From positions 845,501 to 909,500 of the forward strand of contig JANUWF010002008.1 of assembly GCA_026120185.1 (NCBI GenBank): DNA of 64,000 nucleotides, written 5' to 3'. The stretch's first letter is position 1. Each line of letters opens with the position of its first letter. The translations under genes were made by a program, and so were the position numbers. This DNA comes from Voacanga thouarsii. Taxonomy: Eukaryota; Streptophyta; Magnoliopsida; Gentianales; Apocynaceae. The notes below the pieces were generated by a model, which was not told the origin of the DNA, made no database searches, and saw only the letters and a program-made list of their open reading frames with translations. Below, piece by piece: positions 1 to 10,630 of this stretch.

Positions 1-341
1 GTAGTAAAAAATAATATATTTTTTAGTCTCCAAAGTAGTTCAAGTAACCTTAGTAAATTTATTTTACTATATGGACTTATTAGGTGAATTTATTATTAAA
101 AAAATTATTCTAAAAGTCTATCTAATTATATATTTGGACTAGCATAAAAAATTAGACCAATTTAATTGAATTATTTTATTGATTAATTATCTTAGGTAAT
201 TGTATATTAGGCCCAAGTAGATCAATTAATTAATATGAAAGGTATTTAATTAATTTTGGAGTAATTAAGAAAACCCTGGCCTATTAGGATGATTAAGGCA
301 GCAAAGGGTTTAATGAGAAACTAGATTGCCGCCTCAATAGA

Positions 342-349
342 TATAAAGG
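342..349 (+). promoter_or_regulatory. putative TATA box of the copia-A 5' LTR
   Basis: The sequence tataaagg lies after a conserved gcctcaatag/gcctcaatgg block. The matching place in the 3' LTR reads tataaaag (58581). Conservation in both LTRs and distance from the LTR end fit a U3 core promoter. No experimental start site is known, so this is inference from sequence. Confidence 0.35.
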
Positions 350-578
350 AAAAAGAATAAGGAAACAACTGGGGTGTGCCTGTGCGTTGGGTGAGCAAAA
401 AGAAAAGTGGTGGTTGACTTTCCACGTTTTATTAGTTGTTCACTTGGACAAGGGGAAAAATGGTTTTAGTTTTTCTTCTGACTTGTCGCCGTTTTTCTTG
501 TTTCTTTTTCCTTCAATTAGCTCTTCCGATCTTCTTCTCAATTAAATTCATCATATTCTACTTTCAGTGGTAGTAGTA

Positions 579-583
579 CATAG
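579..583 (+). repeat. target-site duplication of gypsy-B, left copy (catag)
   Basis: The five bases catag directly precede the LTR start tgcgaaacccc and recur at 14641-14645 directly after the LTR end. The unoccupied site is seen in the copia-A 3' LTR as tagtccatagaagg near 58818-58831. Confidence 0.93.
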
Positions 584-828
584 TGCGAAACCCCACTTAA
601 AGCCAACCTTAGAGTAAGGGGGATGGGATGCATATTATGTCATTATGCATAAAAATATACTTTTTGAATGATTTTATGTGTCTTAGAATTGTAGTTTATA
701 GGTTAAATGGCTTATTTATGCTTGTTGGGTAGAAAGGGTAAAAAGGTAATATTGCTTGAGGTTAAAATAGGAAGATGGCTTGAGGTTTAGATAAGAAGAA
801 TATTTAGGTGAGAAAATTAGAACAAGAG

Positions 829-897
829 TTAGTTTGGTTAAGTGGTTAGAGCTTTGTGAATTAATCTCTAAGGTCTTGAGTTCAAATTCCATCACTT
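829..897 (+). other. tRNA-like / SINE-head-like segment in the Tekay LTR
   Basis: The stretch contains tggttaagtggttagagc (835-852), a close match to the pol III A box, and gttcaaattcc (880-890), a match to the B box, 27 bases apart. The text between, including aaggtc just before the B box, lines up with the pattern of plant isoleucine-type tRNAs and tRNA-derived SINE heads. The acceptor stem is not convincing, so this is not a working tRNA gene. The same segment is at 10561-10630 and, with better boxes, in LTR F (56352-56413, minus strand). Confidence 0.55.
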
Positions 898-2491
898 AAA
901 TTTTATTCATAATTATTTTAACTATATTTGAATTTTCAATTTTCTTACAGTCCTTAAAGATAGGAATGTTGTCTTAAGGAAGACATGATGGTAATGTCTT
1001 GACCATGAGGTCTTGTCCCAAAAAGAATTCTGGAGGAATTCTTGTTCCTTGTAATTTTGGTAGCCTTGTCCTAATATCTTTATAATTTAAACTAATCATA
1101 ATTCATTAATCCATTTTTAATCCCAAAAATTCTATGATAAATTCCTAGCATTAAAATTTGAAAATCAGCTCCCGTGGAATAAGGATGGATGAAAATAGGG
1201 AGGAGAATTAGGAAGGGATTCCAAGGGGAAAAAACACCATAGTTATACCTTCAAATTCCATCTTTATCTTGTCCGTGTTTTGACAAAGGAAAATCTGGAA
1301 AATTTTCCAGAATTCTTTCAAGGTTTTTTTTGAAAGTTTTAGCCAACTTTCTTACCCAATTACTGCCAGAAAAATGGACATTTCATGTAAGGTTGAAGGC
1401 TGGAAATTCAGTGAATTTTTGGACTGCACAACCCTTCCAAAACCATAATTTTGTTCCAGCAATTTCGCTACATTAAACTTGGAATTTGAAGCCTCCATTA
1501 GATCATAAGAACAGCTGGAACTTCCTCTATTTTTCTTCAAGATGAAGGCTGGAAAACCACCATTAAAAAACCTTCAAACACCCATAAGAACCAGCTACAA
1601 CATCGTGCCAACGAGAGCAGAAAATTCTGCTCCAAAAACATCTCTATTTCAAGCATTCTTGAAGCATTAAATTCTAGAAAATTTCCTACTTGTTTTCTCA
1701 AGGCAAAGGCTGAAATTCTTCACTCAAACCTCTGCAATTCGGACCTTGTTCAGCCATGGACTGAACATCTTGGCCTCTACACTAACATTGAATGTTTGGA
1801 CTCCATGATCACACCTCAAAAAGCTCCTAAGATTACTCTATCCAAAATTTATTCTAACTTCAAACTAAATTACAGATTTTTGCTTCGTTAAAACACTCCT
1901 ATAGCAAGTGATCAAACCAGAAAATCCTCTGCCATTATAATCCATTTTTAGCCAGCCTTATGTACTGAACAACCCTTCACTCTTTAATTAAAACCTAGCT
2001 AATTCAGCCTTACACTATTGAAGAACAAAAGACGTTCCATAAACAAACTTCATTAACTAATATTTTACCTCAAACAACTCCAACTTTTCCTCCATTTGAA
2101 TTTCAAAAAAAATCTGAAAATCTTCTCTCTCATTCTTGATAACCGAAACTCCCTTCTACACTAGGCCATTCGGCCATCACAATTCCAGCAATTCTTGAAG
2201 CCATTTTCTCTCAAACTCTCTCATGAACACCAAGAACACACACTTCTTATCTTCAAGCCTAAACCCATCCTAAACACCTCCAATCACTCCCAACCACTCC
2301 AGATCATCCATATTCAACCTATAGTCTTCATTTCTATCTTTCATAACACTAAATCACGCAAAGTAGAATTTCCAAATAGATCAAAACTAACTTTTTTGTT
2401 GAAGGTTCCAAGAATACCAAAAGGTAAAATAAGAACAACCTCCTTGTTCTTCCTCTTCTACTCAACTTCTAATACTTCTTTCTAATGTCAT

Positions 2492-2494
<3 letters not shown>

Positions 2495-2530
<36 letters not shown>
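2495..2530 (+). repeat. (TC)n microsatellite in gypsy-B 5' LTR
   Basis: About 17 uninterrupted TC units. It sits at the same place as the run at 12231-12268 in the 3' LTR, so the repeat is a family trait of this LTR. LTR F carries the reverse-complement (GA)n at 54704-54728. Confidence 0.95.
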
Positions 2531-2532
<2 letters not shown>

Positions 2533-4907
2533 CTGAAATGGTGCCAATCAACTATGGCTATTTTTCGGACCACTAAAGGCTCTCAAGCTCGTGTGGATCT
2601 TCACTAACCAAGGAAACTTTCATCAAAGCAATCATCCATCAAGTATTTTTCCTTAAATCTTCCTTTTTAATTTCTAGAATCATGACTCCTAGATGTTGAT
2701 AAGATGATTGAATAAAGTGGGGGTTAAGTATATGTATGTGGATGAAGGGGATGGAGTTAGGATATGAGAGTTGGAATGTATGATTAGGCCTTATGGATTT
2801 TTCTTTTGAATCAATTTATGCTCATCATGATTAAAAGAATTTATGGATGTTTTGATGCATGATAGATATTATGACACCATTGGTAATTAGGCTTTTATGT
2901 TCTTATTTTTCAATAAAGCCATAGATGATGATTATGCCTAGTTGGAAATTGGGCATGTGTTAGTATATGTTGATTCAAGTACATGTTCATGGATGGATTA
3001 GCATATTATTTATGATATGGGAATGTGTTCATGGATCTTTTCTAACAATAGGAAATTATGGTAAAAACTATTTTCTTTGTTAATTCTAAAATTATTTTTA
3101 TTAGCATTTTTGTTATTAATTTAATTAGGATTATTATTCAATTTAACCTATAAAATTCGAAAACATTAGGAAGGTTTGAAATAGAGTATTATTTAAAATA
3201 TTAATATTTTATTAGTTAAATAAATAAAATATTTTATTGAAAAAATAATAATAAATAATAAAATATTAGAATTAATTAATATCAAATGACCTTGTAGACC
3301 ATATTAATTAGTCTTACTAAAACTTTTACCTATATCCTTAAATATTATTTATATTAAAATTTATTTATTATTTATTAATGAAAAAATTAGGTATAGTTCA
3401 TTTATTATTAATTTTATTGGTTATTTATTATCTATTAATTATTAATTAAAAATTAAAGTGTAATTTATTATTTATAATAATAATACCATTTAAATATTAC
3501 CATTACCAATATTATTTAGGACTTAGTATTATCCAATATTTAATACTAGTTTATTTATTAGCAATAATACTCATAATTTATTATTTGAAACTAAAACTTA
3601 TTATTATTTATTTTATAACCCCTAGTTATTTTAACTTATCAAGCTAGATTTATTTTATAAAATACTTTATCAACTAGTATTAAAGCCTAAGACATTATGG
3701 TCATAGTTAGTTGTTATTGTGACTAGTTGAACTAGGGATTATCTATTTAAGGTAGATATGGTCTAGACATTATCTTATACCTTGTGTTTACCTCAGGCGG
3801 GATTAGGTTGACCTTGGAAGACTTTTGAATCCAAGAAGAGCAAATGATCAGATAAGTTCCTGCATGGAACCATTTGAAAACCAAAGTTATTGTGACAAGT
3901 CGAATTCATTGTATACGAGTATTTGTACTATAAAGCAATTATGGGCAATTTTCCTTTTTCTTTCAATCAAGCAAACTATTTAAAACTAAGCAAATAATTT
4001 CACACCAAACGCTAGACTTTTCCTAAAAAACTCAACTTGGCAAGAATTTTAGAAACTATAATTGCTATTTTCAAGTGAATCATTGTATGATCTTTTCCCT
4101 CCCAAGTGGGATAGACAACATTGAGTACTCAATAAGGGTAGACTACTAGGACTAGTCTTTGAAGAGTTAGCGTAAGTCTCTCAGTAGGTGGCCACCTCTG
4201 AGGGGTACGTCTTTCCCAGATAGGATGCCAATCCTGTAGGTCATACCAGTCTGAGTTAACAAGTTCAGTTAAATAGACTGTGTGTTTTCGGAGTGGACAA
4301 CCGATAAGTTTGGGTGTAAAAATGGAGAAGTATCTCACCCGGTAGGTCGTACATCTTCTTTGTGTCAGTATGCTCAACGTGTGGCATTCTGATCGTTATA
4401 TTATCATAGTGCACAAAGTGTGGTACCATGACTACCTCTTTTGAGTGGTTGTATTCATTGTGCACATGTATGTTTGAAAAGCAAAACACCACTTTTCATT
4501 TATGAAATTTATTTGAGGCTTGCCAGTACTTTCTTTTATGAAACTTGTACAACTTACATACATGAACTGTTTACTTGAAACACTCAAAGCACACACGGGC
4601 TTATTAAGATTTATATCTCACCACCTTTTATACCATGTTTTCAGGTCGATCTTGCTATGAAGGTTATTAGCTTGAGTATTGCCTATGTCTTGAAGATTCA
4701 TTGTTAATTTTCCTATGTATTTCTTTTTAGAGACAGTAGCAGACATTTATTTTTTATCTTGTTCATGTATTGATTGGGTTGTAATAAGTTTAAATTTGAA
4801 GTATTTCTTTTATTTTATTTTGTGTGTTCTAGTTATAAAGACCACTTGTCTTGTGGATGGGGCGACATCCCCAGCCCTAATGGGGCATAGGTAGTGGGGT
4901 GTTACAA

Positions 4908-4922
4908 GTGGTATTAGAGCAT
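4908..4922 (+). other. primer-binding site of gypsy-B (Met tRNA type)
   Basis: gtggtattagagcat starts two bases after the LTR end. It matches the common plant PBS TGGTATCAGAGC with one C-to-T change. Its position fixes the 5' LTR boundary and the direction of the element. Confidence 0.85.
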
Positions 4923-5007
4923 TGGTTTAGGCAAGTATTGATAGTATATGCTTTGTTTCATTAAGGTTAAATTTCTTTTGACTAATCTGGCTTGTTTATA
5001 CTGTAAG

Positions 5008-5486
5008 ATGGTTAGAATTATTAGAACTACGAGGAAGGGGCAATAATGGCATCTACCCATCCCTATCAACCCGGATGATTTACCAATGCCATAGACTGCA
5101 CCACAACCCGTACCTCAACCAATAATACCATTGGACGAGAGCAATGATGATGAAGTTTAGATTATTGAGCCATCTCCAATACCTGTAATAGACTTAGTTA
5201 TTGATAATAAGGATGAGTAAATTGACATGGAGTATGTCCCACTCCCATCTAGCCTCGTGATTGATTTGACTGTTGATAATGATGACTCGGGGGAGATAGA
5301 TTATTAATCTCCACCTAGACCTTTTTTCGTACCCCCACCCAATCATGTTAAACTGGGGAGAGTTCTAGGAGACCCGGGAAGGAGCCAATGGACTATGAGT
5401 TCGTGAATGGGGCAGGGATAGATTTTATTAGGAATTCTGGAGGATGGTTGTATGATGCTAACTCTGAAGATTCTGATAAGGATTAG
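5008..5486 (+). pseudogene. extra acidic/proline-rich ORF upstream of gag, with SIM-like motifs
   Basis: A reading frame remnant begins with ATG at 5008 and can be followed, through five in-frame stops and one frame change near 5370-5390, to a TAG at 5484-5486. The frame reads as coding by composition: a basic start (MVRIIRTTRKGQ), a proline-rich stretch, then acidic text with IPVIDLVIDNKDE and LVIDLTVDNDDSGE. The later part, in the other frame, contains YEFVNGAGIDFIRNSGGW and ends EDSDKD. The VIDLT-plus-acid arrangement resembles a SUMO-interacting motif. It lies between the PBS and gag, where chromoviruses usually carry nothing coding. I do not recognise a known family. That the frame once encoded a protein is inference from its length, bias and ending. 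Confidence 0.5.
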
Positions 5487-5751
5487 AGAGGCTAAGTTCT
5501 GCTATACCTAGAAAGCTTTTATTTACAGTTTTCAATAAACTCCTGTGCTAGGAATCCATTCATATTTATTGCTTAATTTCAAAATTTATGCAAATAAGAG
5601 TACTGTGTGTACTCTAATTTTGAAAATATGCAATTCTTTATGCAAAACTTGCATTTGATTTCCTTTTGCTTAAAACTGAATGTGAATGTATGCTCGATTT
5701 GAATATTTTAAACTTTAATGCATAAACGCATTATCTGGGGCATGGTTTAGA

Positions 5752-6810
5752 ATGTCACCAAAGTGTCGTGCAGCCATATCTAGAAGAAATGTTCCTGAGA
5801 CAGAACCTGTAACTCCGGAGCTTGATGCAACTCAGTTGTCATCGCTAAATCGGGGAAATGAGAATGAACCAAAGCCGAAAGTAGGATTTGAAGAGCCTGT
5901 CAACGTGACTATGGGGCAAGCGTACCACAAAATGACCGAGATTCTGCAAACCCTATCTGAGCGGAGGAATCCAATGAGGGAAGATGAAGCATTAGAGAGG
6001 TTTTTAAAATTTCAACCTCCCACCTTCTTAGGAGAGGCTAGGCAAGACCAGAAAGTGGAATAGTGGGTGGAATAGATAGAGAACATCTTTGCTATGCTTC
6101 AGAACACCGAGAAGCAAATGGTGAATTTGTTGTATTTAGGCTGAGGGGCCCAGCTCGAGCATGGTGGTAGTGAGTCCAAGATGGCTGGGAGATGATAAAT
6201 TAGGATTGGACGTGGGCCAACTTCATGGAGGCATTCAGAGCAGAATATATCCTTCAGTGGATAGTGGAGAAAAGGGAAGACGAATTCCAAAATTTGAAGC
6301 AAGGGAGCATAACTGTGGCCCAGTATGCGACACGTTTTACTCAATTATCCAAATACTGTAAGAGACTGGTAGATACCGAGCAGAACTGCATAAGGCAGTT
6401 CGTCAAGGGATTGAGGTAGGAGTTGAGAAGGGCTTTGGCACCTTCTCTACCAATGACTTATTCAGGCGCTGTAGACACAGCAACCCGAACAGAGAATGAG
6501 AATCACGGCAGGATGGTAACAAGACTTTTCTTGCCGCCAAGACCACCACCGAGACATTTCTAGAGACAGCAACTCAATAAACACACTACCATCCAGCAAT
6601 GGCAGAACCGAGGAAAGCAAGCACGAACAGCACCAATTGGTCCTACACAGAATCTTCCATTATGTTAACATTGTGGGAAAAAGGGTCATGTAGAGAAAAA
6701 TTGTTGGTCCTGGGGAGCTGAGCGAAAATGCTACAATTGCAAAAACTCAAATCATCTGCGAAACGCCTGTCCTAAACTTCTCCGAATTGGGCAAGAAAAC
6801 CCGGCTTAGA
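5752..6810 (+). pseudogene. gag: gypsy-B gag (capsid and nucleocapsid), degenerate
   Basis: Gag forms the particle and binds element RNA. The start at 5752 (MSPKCRAAISRRN) opens a frame of 103 codons. It ends in a stop and continues with conserved capsid text: RGPARAWW near 6145, then the retrotransposon gag helix region EAFRAEYI...SITVAQYATRF around 6228-6350. Two CCHC zinc knuckles follow: a first near 6660-6705, with one of its spacer codons now a stop, and a second, CYNCKNSNHLRNAC, near 6730-6771 with intact CX2CX4HX4C spacing. Several TAG stops and at least two frame changes interrupt it. The domains identify it securely; no functional Gag can be made. Confidence 0.85.
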
Positions 6811-6849
6811 CCGCGGGAGCCAATTGAGCCAATACTGTGGGAGCCTCCG

Positions 6850-7350
6850 AAAGTGGAACTCAGAAGCCGCAAGTGAAAGCAAAGGTTTTCGCTCTTAACC
6901 AGGAGGAAGTTGGAGCAGATGCAGCGGTGGTGGAAGGTACGTTTACTATTTAAAATCGTTCCGTTAATGCATTGATAGACTCTTGATCTACCCATTCCTA
7001 TTTAAACAAGAATTGTGCATATCATTTGGGTTGGGATGGAGTAGAACTACCTTTTACCTGGTTGGTGAGTACGCCCTTGGAGAAAATGGTGCAAGTGGAT
7101 CGATATGTGTAGAATTGTAAGGTTGAAGTGGGGAGAGAAAGCTTAGCTATTGATGACTATGACTTGATTTTGGGTATAGATTAGCTAGCTAAGCATGGGA
7201 CTAAAGTAGACTATAAGAATAAGTCCATCCAGTTCATTAGACTGGGATGCGATGTGTTGGAATTCAATAGTAAGAGAGTAAAAGAGTTGAAGTTTTTAAT
7301 AGTTGGAGCAAAAGCCCGAAAATTGTTGAAGTAAGGATGTCAAAGATATT
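6850..7350 (+). pseudogene. gypsy-B protease region (retropepsin-like)
   Basis: This is the aspartic protease that would cut the polyprotein. The sequence reads NALIDS, then a TGA (984-986 of the 6 kb block, i.e. 6984-6986), then STHSYL. The catalytic motif is normally DSG, so the active-site glycine codon is a stop here. Downstream LAIDDYDLILGID and LAKHGTKVDYKNKSIQF match the conserved end of chromovirus proteases (LGMDWL-like). At least four further stops are present. The position between nucleocapsid and reverse transcriptase supports the call. Confidence 0.8.
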
Positions 7351-7379
7351 TGGCCTATGTGATAAACAAGCCGAAGGAT

Positions 7380-8345
7380 CAATGAACCCTCGAAGATACT
7401 GAGGTGGTAAAAGATTTTTCCGACGTGTTTCTTGCGGAACTCACTTCCCTACCTCCCAACCGAGAAGTTGAGTTCACCATTGATTTAGTTTTAGGAGCGG
7501 AGCCGGTATCCTAGACCCCATATCGAATGGCACCGGCATAGTTGAAGGAATTAAAGGAACAGCTACGAGGAATTGGTGAAGCAAGGTTACATAAGACCTA
7601 GCACGTTACTCTGGGGAGCTCCAGTGCTATTTGTGAAAAAGAAGGACAGGACCTTGAGGTTGTGCATCGACTACCAGGGGTTGAACAACTTGACCATCAA
7701 GAATAAGTATCCTCTACCGTTAATTGATGAGTTGTTCAACCAGTTGCAAAACTCCAGTTGTTATTCCAAACTGAATTTGAGGCAAGGATATTATCAAGTG
7801 AGGATAAAGGAGGAGGATATTTCCAAGATAGCCTTCAACAGAAGATATTGTCACTATAAGTTTGTAGTGATGCCTTTTGGGGTGACAAATGCACCAGTAG
7901 TGTTTATGGATTTGATACATCGAGTTTTCCAACCCTACCTGAATAAGTTCGTGGTGGTCTTCATCGATGACATACTCATATACTCTAAGAGTCCAAAGGA
8001 TCATGCAGAACATTTGAAGCTGGTATTGGAAAAGCTAAGAGAGCATAAGTTTTATACCAAATTTAGCAAGTGCGAGTTTTGGCTGGATAGTGTGTCATTT
8101 CTTGGCCATGTGGTAACCAAGGATGGAATCAAGGTGGACCCAGCAAAAGTTAAAGCAGTTTTAGATTGGAAACAACCAGAGAACATCATGGAGATTCGAA
8201 ACTTCTTAGGACTGGCCGGCTATTAGATGAGGTTTATTAAAGGGTTCTCAACACTAGCATCACCTACGACTTGGCTGCTAAAGAAGGACGTACCCTTTGT
8301 CTGGAATGAGAAATGTGAAAAGAGTTTCCAAGAGCTGAAACGGAG
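7380..8345 (+). pseudogene. gypsy-B reverse transcriptase
   Basis: The longest surviving pol frame (about 7573-8226) holds most of the RT palm and fingers: [62 protein letters not shown] and the catalytic FIDDILIYS, so both active-site aspartates remain. It continues through SFLGHVV, the connection motif [10 protein letters not shown] and then a TAG. Upstream text (EVEFTIDLVLGAEP) is in another frame after a one-base change near 7570. Copying of element RNA into cDNA would be its role. It is broken at both ends. Confidence 0.92.
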
Positions 8346-8881
8346 GTTATGATAGCACATGTGTTGAGTTTGTTAGAGGGCGATAAACCTTACGCTCTGT
8401 ATACTAATACTTTAAAAAAAGGTTTGGGAGCAGTATTAATGCAAGATAGGAGGGTAATCCTATGCTTCTTGAAAGTTGAAGCCTCATGAAGTCAACTATC
8501 CAATGCGTGATTTGGGCTAGTTGCCATTGTATTTGCTTTAAGAAATGGCGGCATTACTTGTATAGAGCTGAGTATGAAGTGTTCACTGATCACAAGAGCC
8601 TGAAGTATATCTTCACCCAGAAGGACTTGAATTTAAAACAATGGAGATGGATGGAATTTTTGGAAGAGTATCATTGTCCTCTTAACTACTACCCTAGAAA
8701 GGCTAATGTTGTTGCTGATGCCCTGAGTCGTAAAGTCAAAATGGCCAAGCTGAGAGTGCAGGAGATTCAAGCGATCCAAGAAGTGCTGGATAGAAGAACG
8801 GAAATGCAAGAAGAGAGAATTATTGTTAGCAATATGAGATTGATACTAGATCTAAGGCGGGAAACCATTGAAGTTCAGTAA
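8346..8881 (+). pseudogene. gypsy-B RNase H
   Basis: The part before 8486 is in several frames (the YTD-like and GAVL-like text is recognisable around 8395-8440). From 8486 one frame reads [23 protein letters not shown]-like [13 protein letters not shown] and [12 protein letters not shown], the usual end of a Ty3/gypsy RNase H. The domain removes RNA from the RNA-DNA hybrid. It follows RT directly and precedes the integrase, as in all Ty3/gypsy elements. It is broken by frameshifts and stops. Confidence 0.85.
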
Positions 8882-9964
8882 AGTAATGCAGAATTTCAAA
8901 TTTTCAAGAACAAAGAGCTTAAATGGCAAGGAAGTGATTTCTGACAGGACGAAGCGGGAGTTCTGTATTTCCGAGATTGTCTGTGTGTACCCGATGAGCA
9001 CTAGTTGAAGGATAGAATTTTGGAGGAGGCGTATAAAAGCAAGTACGCTAATCATCCGGGAGAGGTAAAAATGTATCAAGACCTAAAAAGGGCTTAGTGG
9101 TAGCCCGAAATGAAGAAGAACGTGGTTAAGAATGTCTCCACGTGTCTGACCTGTCAGAAAGTTAAAGTAGAGTACAAAAAGTCAGCAGGATTGCTGCAAT
9201 CGTTACTGATACCTGAGTGGAAATGGGAAGAGGTGACCATGGACTTCGTTACCGGACTCCCTCTAGCAAGGATCCAAAAGGACGCCATATGGGTAGTGGT
9301 AGATAGATTGACCAAGTCAGCACATTTTATACCAGTAAATGTAAGGGATTCAATAGAGAAGTTAGCTCAAACCTATGTATGGGAAATAATCAAATTGCAT
9401 GGAGTGCCTTCGAATATTGTATTCAACTGAGACCCGAGATTTACATCTCAATTTTGGGGAAAGTTTCAAGAATCAGTGAGTTCTAGTCTAAAGTTCAGTA
9501 CAACGGCATATCCGCAAATCGATAGTCAGTCAAAAAGGGTTATTTAGATATTGGATGACATGTAAAGAGCTTGTGTATTAGATTTTGGGGATAAGGGGAT
9601 TACGTGTGTACCGTATGTAGAATTGGCTTACAATAATAGCTACCAATCTTCGATTAGAATGGCCTCGTATGAAGCATTGTATGGACGTAAGTATCAAATA
9701 CCTCTATACTGGAGTTGGTTAGAAGACGGCCACATAAGCAAGTCTGGAGAAGTTTGCGTTCAGGAAATGTTGGATAAAATCAAGCTGATCAGAGAAAGGT
9801 TAAAAGAGGCCCAGAGCCGACAAAAGAGTTATGCGGACAATATGCGGAGAGAGTTAGAATTTCAGGCAGGAGATAATGTGTTCTTGAGGTTGACGCCGAC
9901 TAGAGGAATTCTGAAGCATCCGAAAGGTGGAAAACTGAATCCGAGATATTTGGAACCGTTTTGA
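8882..9964 (+). pseudogene. gypsy-B integrase (catalytic residues lost)
   Basis: The HHCC zinc domain is seen as HPGEVKMYQDLKRA and CLTCQKVKVEY (9050-9175). The core starts MDFVTGLPLA with the first catalytic Asp. At the second, the family's SDRDPRF text has become F-N-stop-DPRF (9422-9433), so Asp is now Asn. At the third, the Glu codon near QSxR is AAA (Lys, 9533-9535). After a stop the frame 9623-9964 keeps the YNNSYQSS, MASYEALYGR and KSYAD stretches and the GDNVFLRLTP start of the C-terminal GPY/F-like region. It would join cDNA to host DNA but cannot be active as read. Confidence 0.88.
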
Positions 9965-10109
9965 TAAAAGAAAGAGTTGGACCGATGGCGTATCGACTGG
10001 ATTTGCCGAATGGGTTGACGAAAATACATGATGTATTTCATGTGTAGTACAATGCCAACCCTGGACATGTTTTGAATGATGAACCTTTGGTATTGCAACC
10101 CGACTTGAG

Positions 10110-10275
10110 CTACGTGGAGAAACCTATGAAAATTTTAGACTGAAATATCAAGACTCTCTGGAATAAGTAGATTCTTATGGTGAAAGTACAATGGGAACAT
10201 CATGGTACGTAAAATGCCACATGGGAAATGGAAGATAGGGTAAAGCAGAAGTATCCCGACCTGAGATAAAGGTAT
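10110..10275 (+). pseudogene. chromodomain at the end of gypsy-B integrase
   Basis: After a frame change the sequence reads KILD, stop, NIKTLWNK, stop, ILMVKVQWEHHG, stop, NATWEMEDRVKQKYPDLR and then TAA at about 10267. The VKVQW and ATWE blocks are the conserved strand and helix of the plant chromovirus chromodomain. In active relatives this domain steers insertion into heterochromatin. Its presence assigns gypsy-B to the chromoviruses and, with the long LTRs, to the Tekay/Del type. Confidence 0.82.
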
Positions 10276-10302
10276 GCTTGAATTTCGGGACGAAATTCTT
10301 CT

Positions 10303-10315
10303 AAGGAGGGGATGA
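10303..10315 (+). other. polypurine tract of gypsy-B
   Basis: aaggaggggatga lies directly before the 3' LTR start tgtgaaacccc. It would prime plus-strand cDNA synthesis and sets the 3' LTR boundary. Confidence 0.85.
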
Positions 10316-10560
10316 TGTGAAACCCCAGCTAAAGCCAACCTTAGAGTAAGAGGGATGGAATGCATATCATATCATCATGCATAAAAATATACTTTTTGAA
10401 TGATTTTATGTGCCTTAGAATTGTGGTTTATAGGTTAAATGGCTTATTTATGCTTATTGGGTAGAAAGGGTAAAAAAGTAATTTTGCTTGAGGTAAAAAT
10501 AGGAAGATGGCTTAAGGTTTAGATAAGAAGAATATTTGGATGAGAAAATAAGAACAAAAG

Positions 10561-10630
10561 TTAGTTTGGTTAAGTGGTTAGAGTTTTGTGAATTAATCTC
10601 TAAGGTCTTGAGTTCAAATCCCATCACTTA
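10561..10630 (+). other. tRNA-like segment in gypsy-B 3' LTR
   Basis: The A-box match tggttaagtggttagagt (10567-10584) and B-box match gttcaaatccc (10612-10622) are kept. The last A-box base has changed from c to t relative to the 5' LTR copy. See the entry at 829. Confidence 0.55.

Larger units (their letters stand above)
1..583 (+). mobile_element. copia-A 5' LTR, left visible part
   Basis: This is the right-hand part of the 5' LTR of a Ty1/copia element. It aligns by eye with the 3' LTR of the same element from about 58246 onward (shared landmarks: ttagtc-cc-aaag, actatat-ggactta, the TTAATTAA-rich block, and the end cactttca-tggtagtag). By that alignment about 980 bp of the LTR lie upstream of the window. 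The LTR is cut at 583 by gypsy-B and resumes at 14641. It is non-coding. Confidence 0.85.
584..4906 (+). repeat. gypsy-B 5' LTR
   Basis: Runs from tgcgaaacccc to ggggtgttaca, 4323 bp. It aligns along its whole length with 10316-14640. In the first 180 bp I count about 13 differences by eye, most of them C/T or G/A. Inside are a tRNA-like segment (829-897), a CT microsatellite and a very AT-rich centre (about 3100-3650). Short reading frames within it are not shared with other elements in a coding manner and I regard them as chance. Confidence 0.93.

Noticed and set aside
835..890. A functional tRNA gene
   Set aside because: A and B boxes are present, but no convincing acceptor stem or anticodon arm pairs, so I list it only as tRNA-like.
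2195..2485. 96-codon plus-strand frame in the gypsy-B 5' LTR
   Set aside because: Lies wholly in LTR sequence; the matching 3' LTR region does not keep the frame, and the text is low-complexity.
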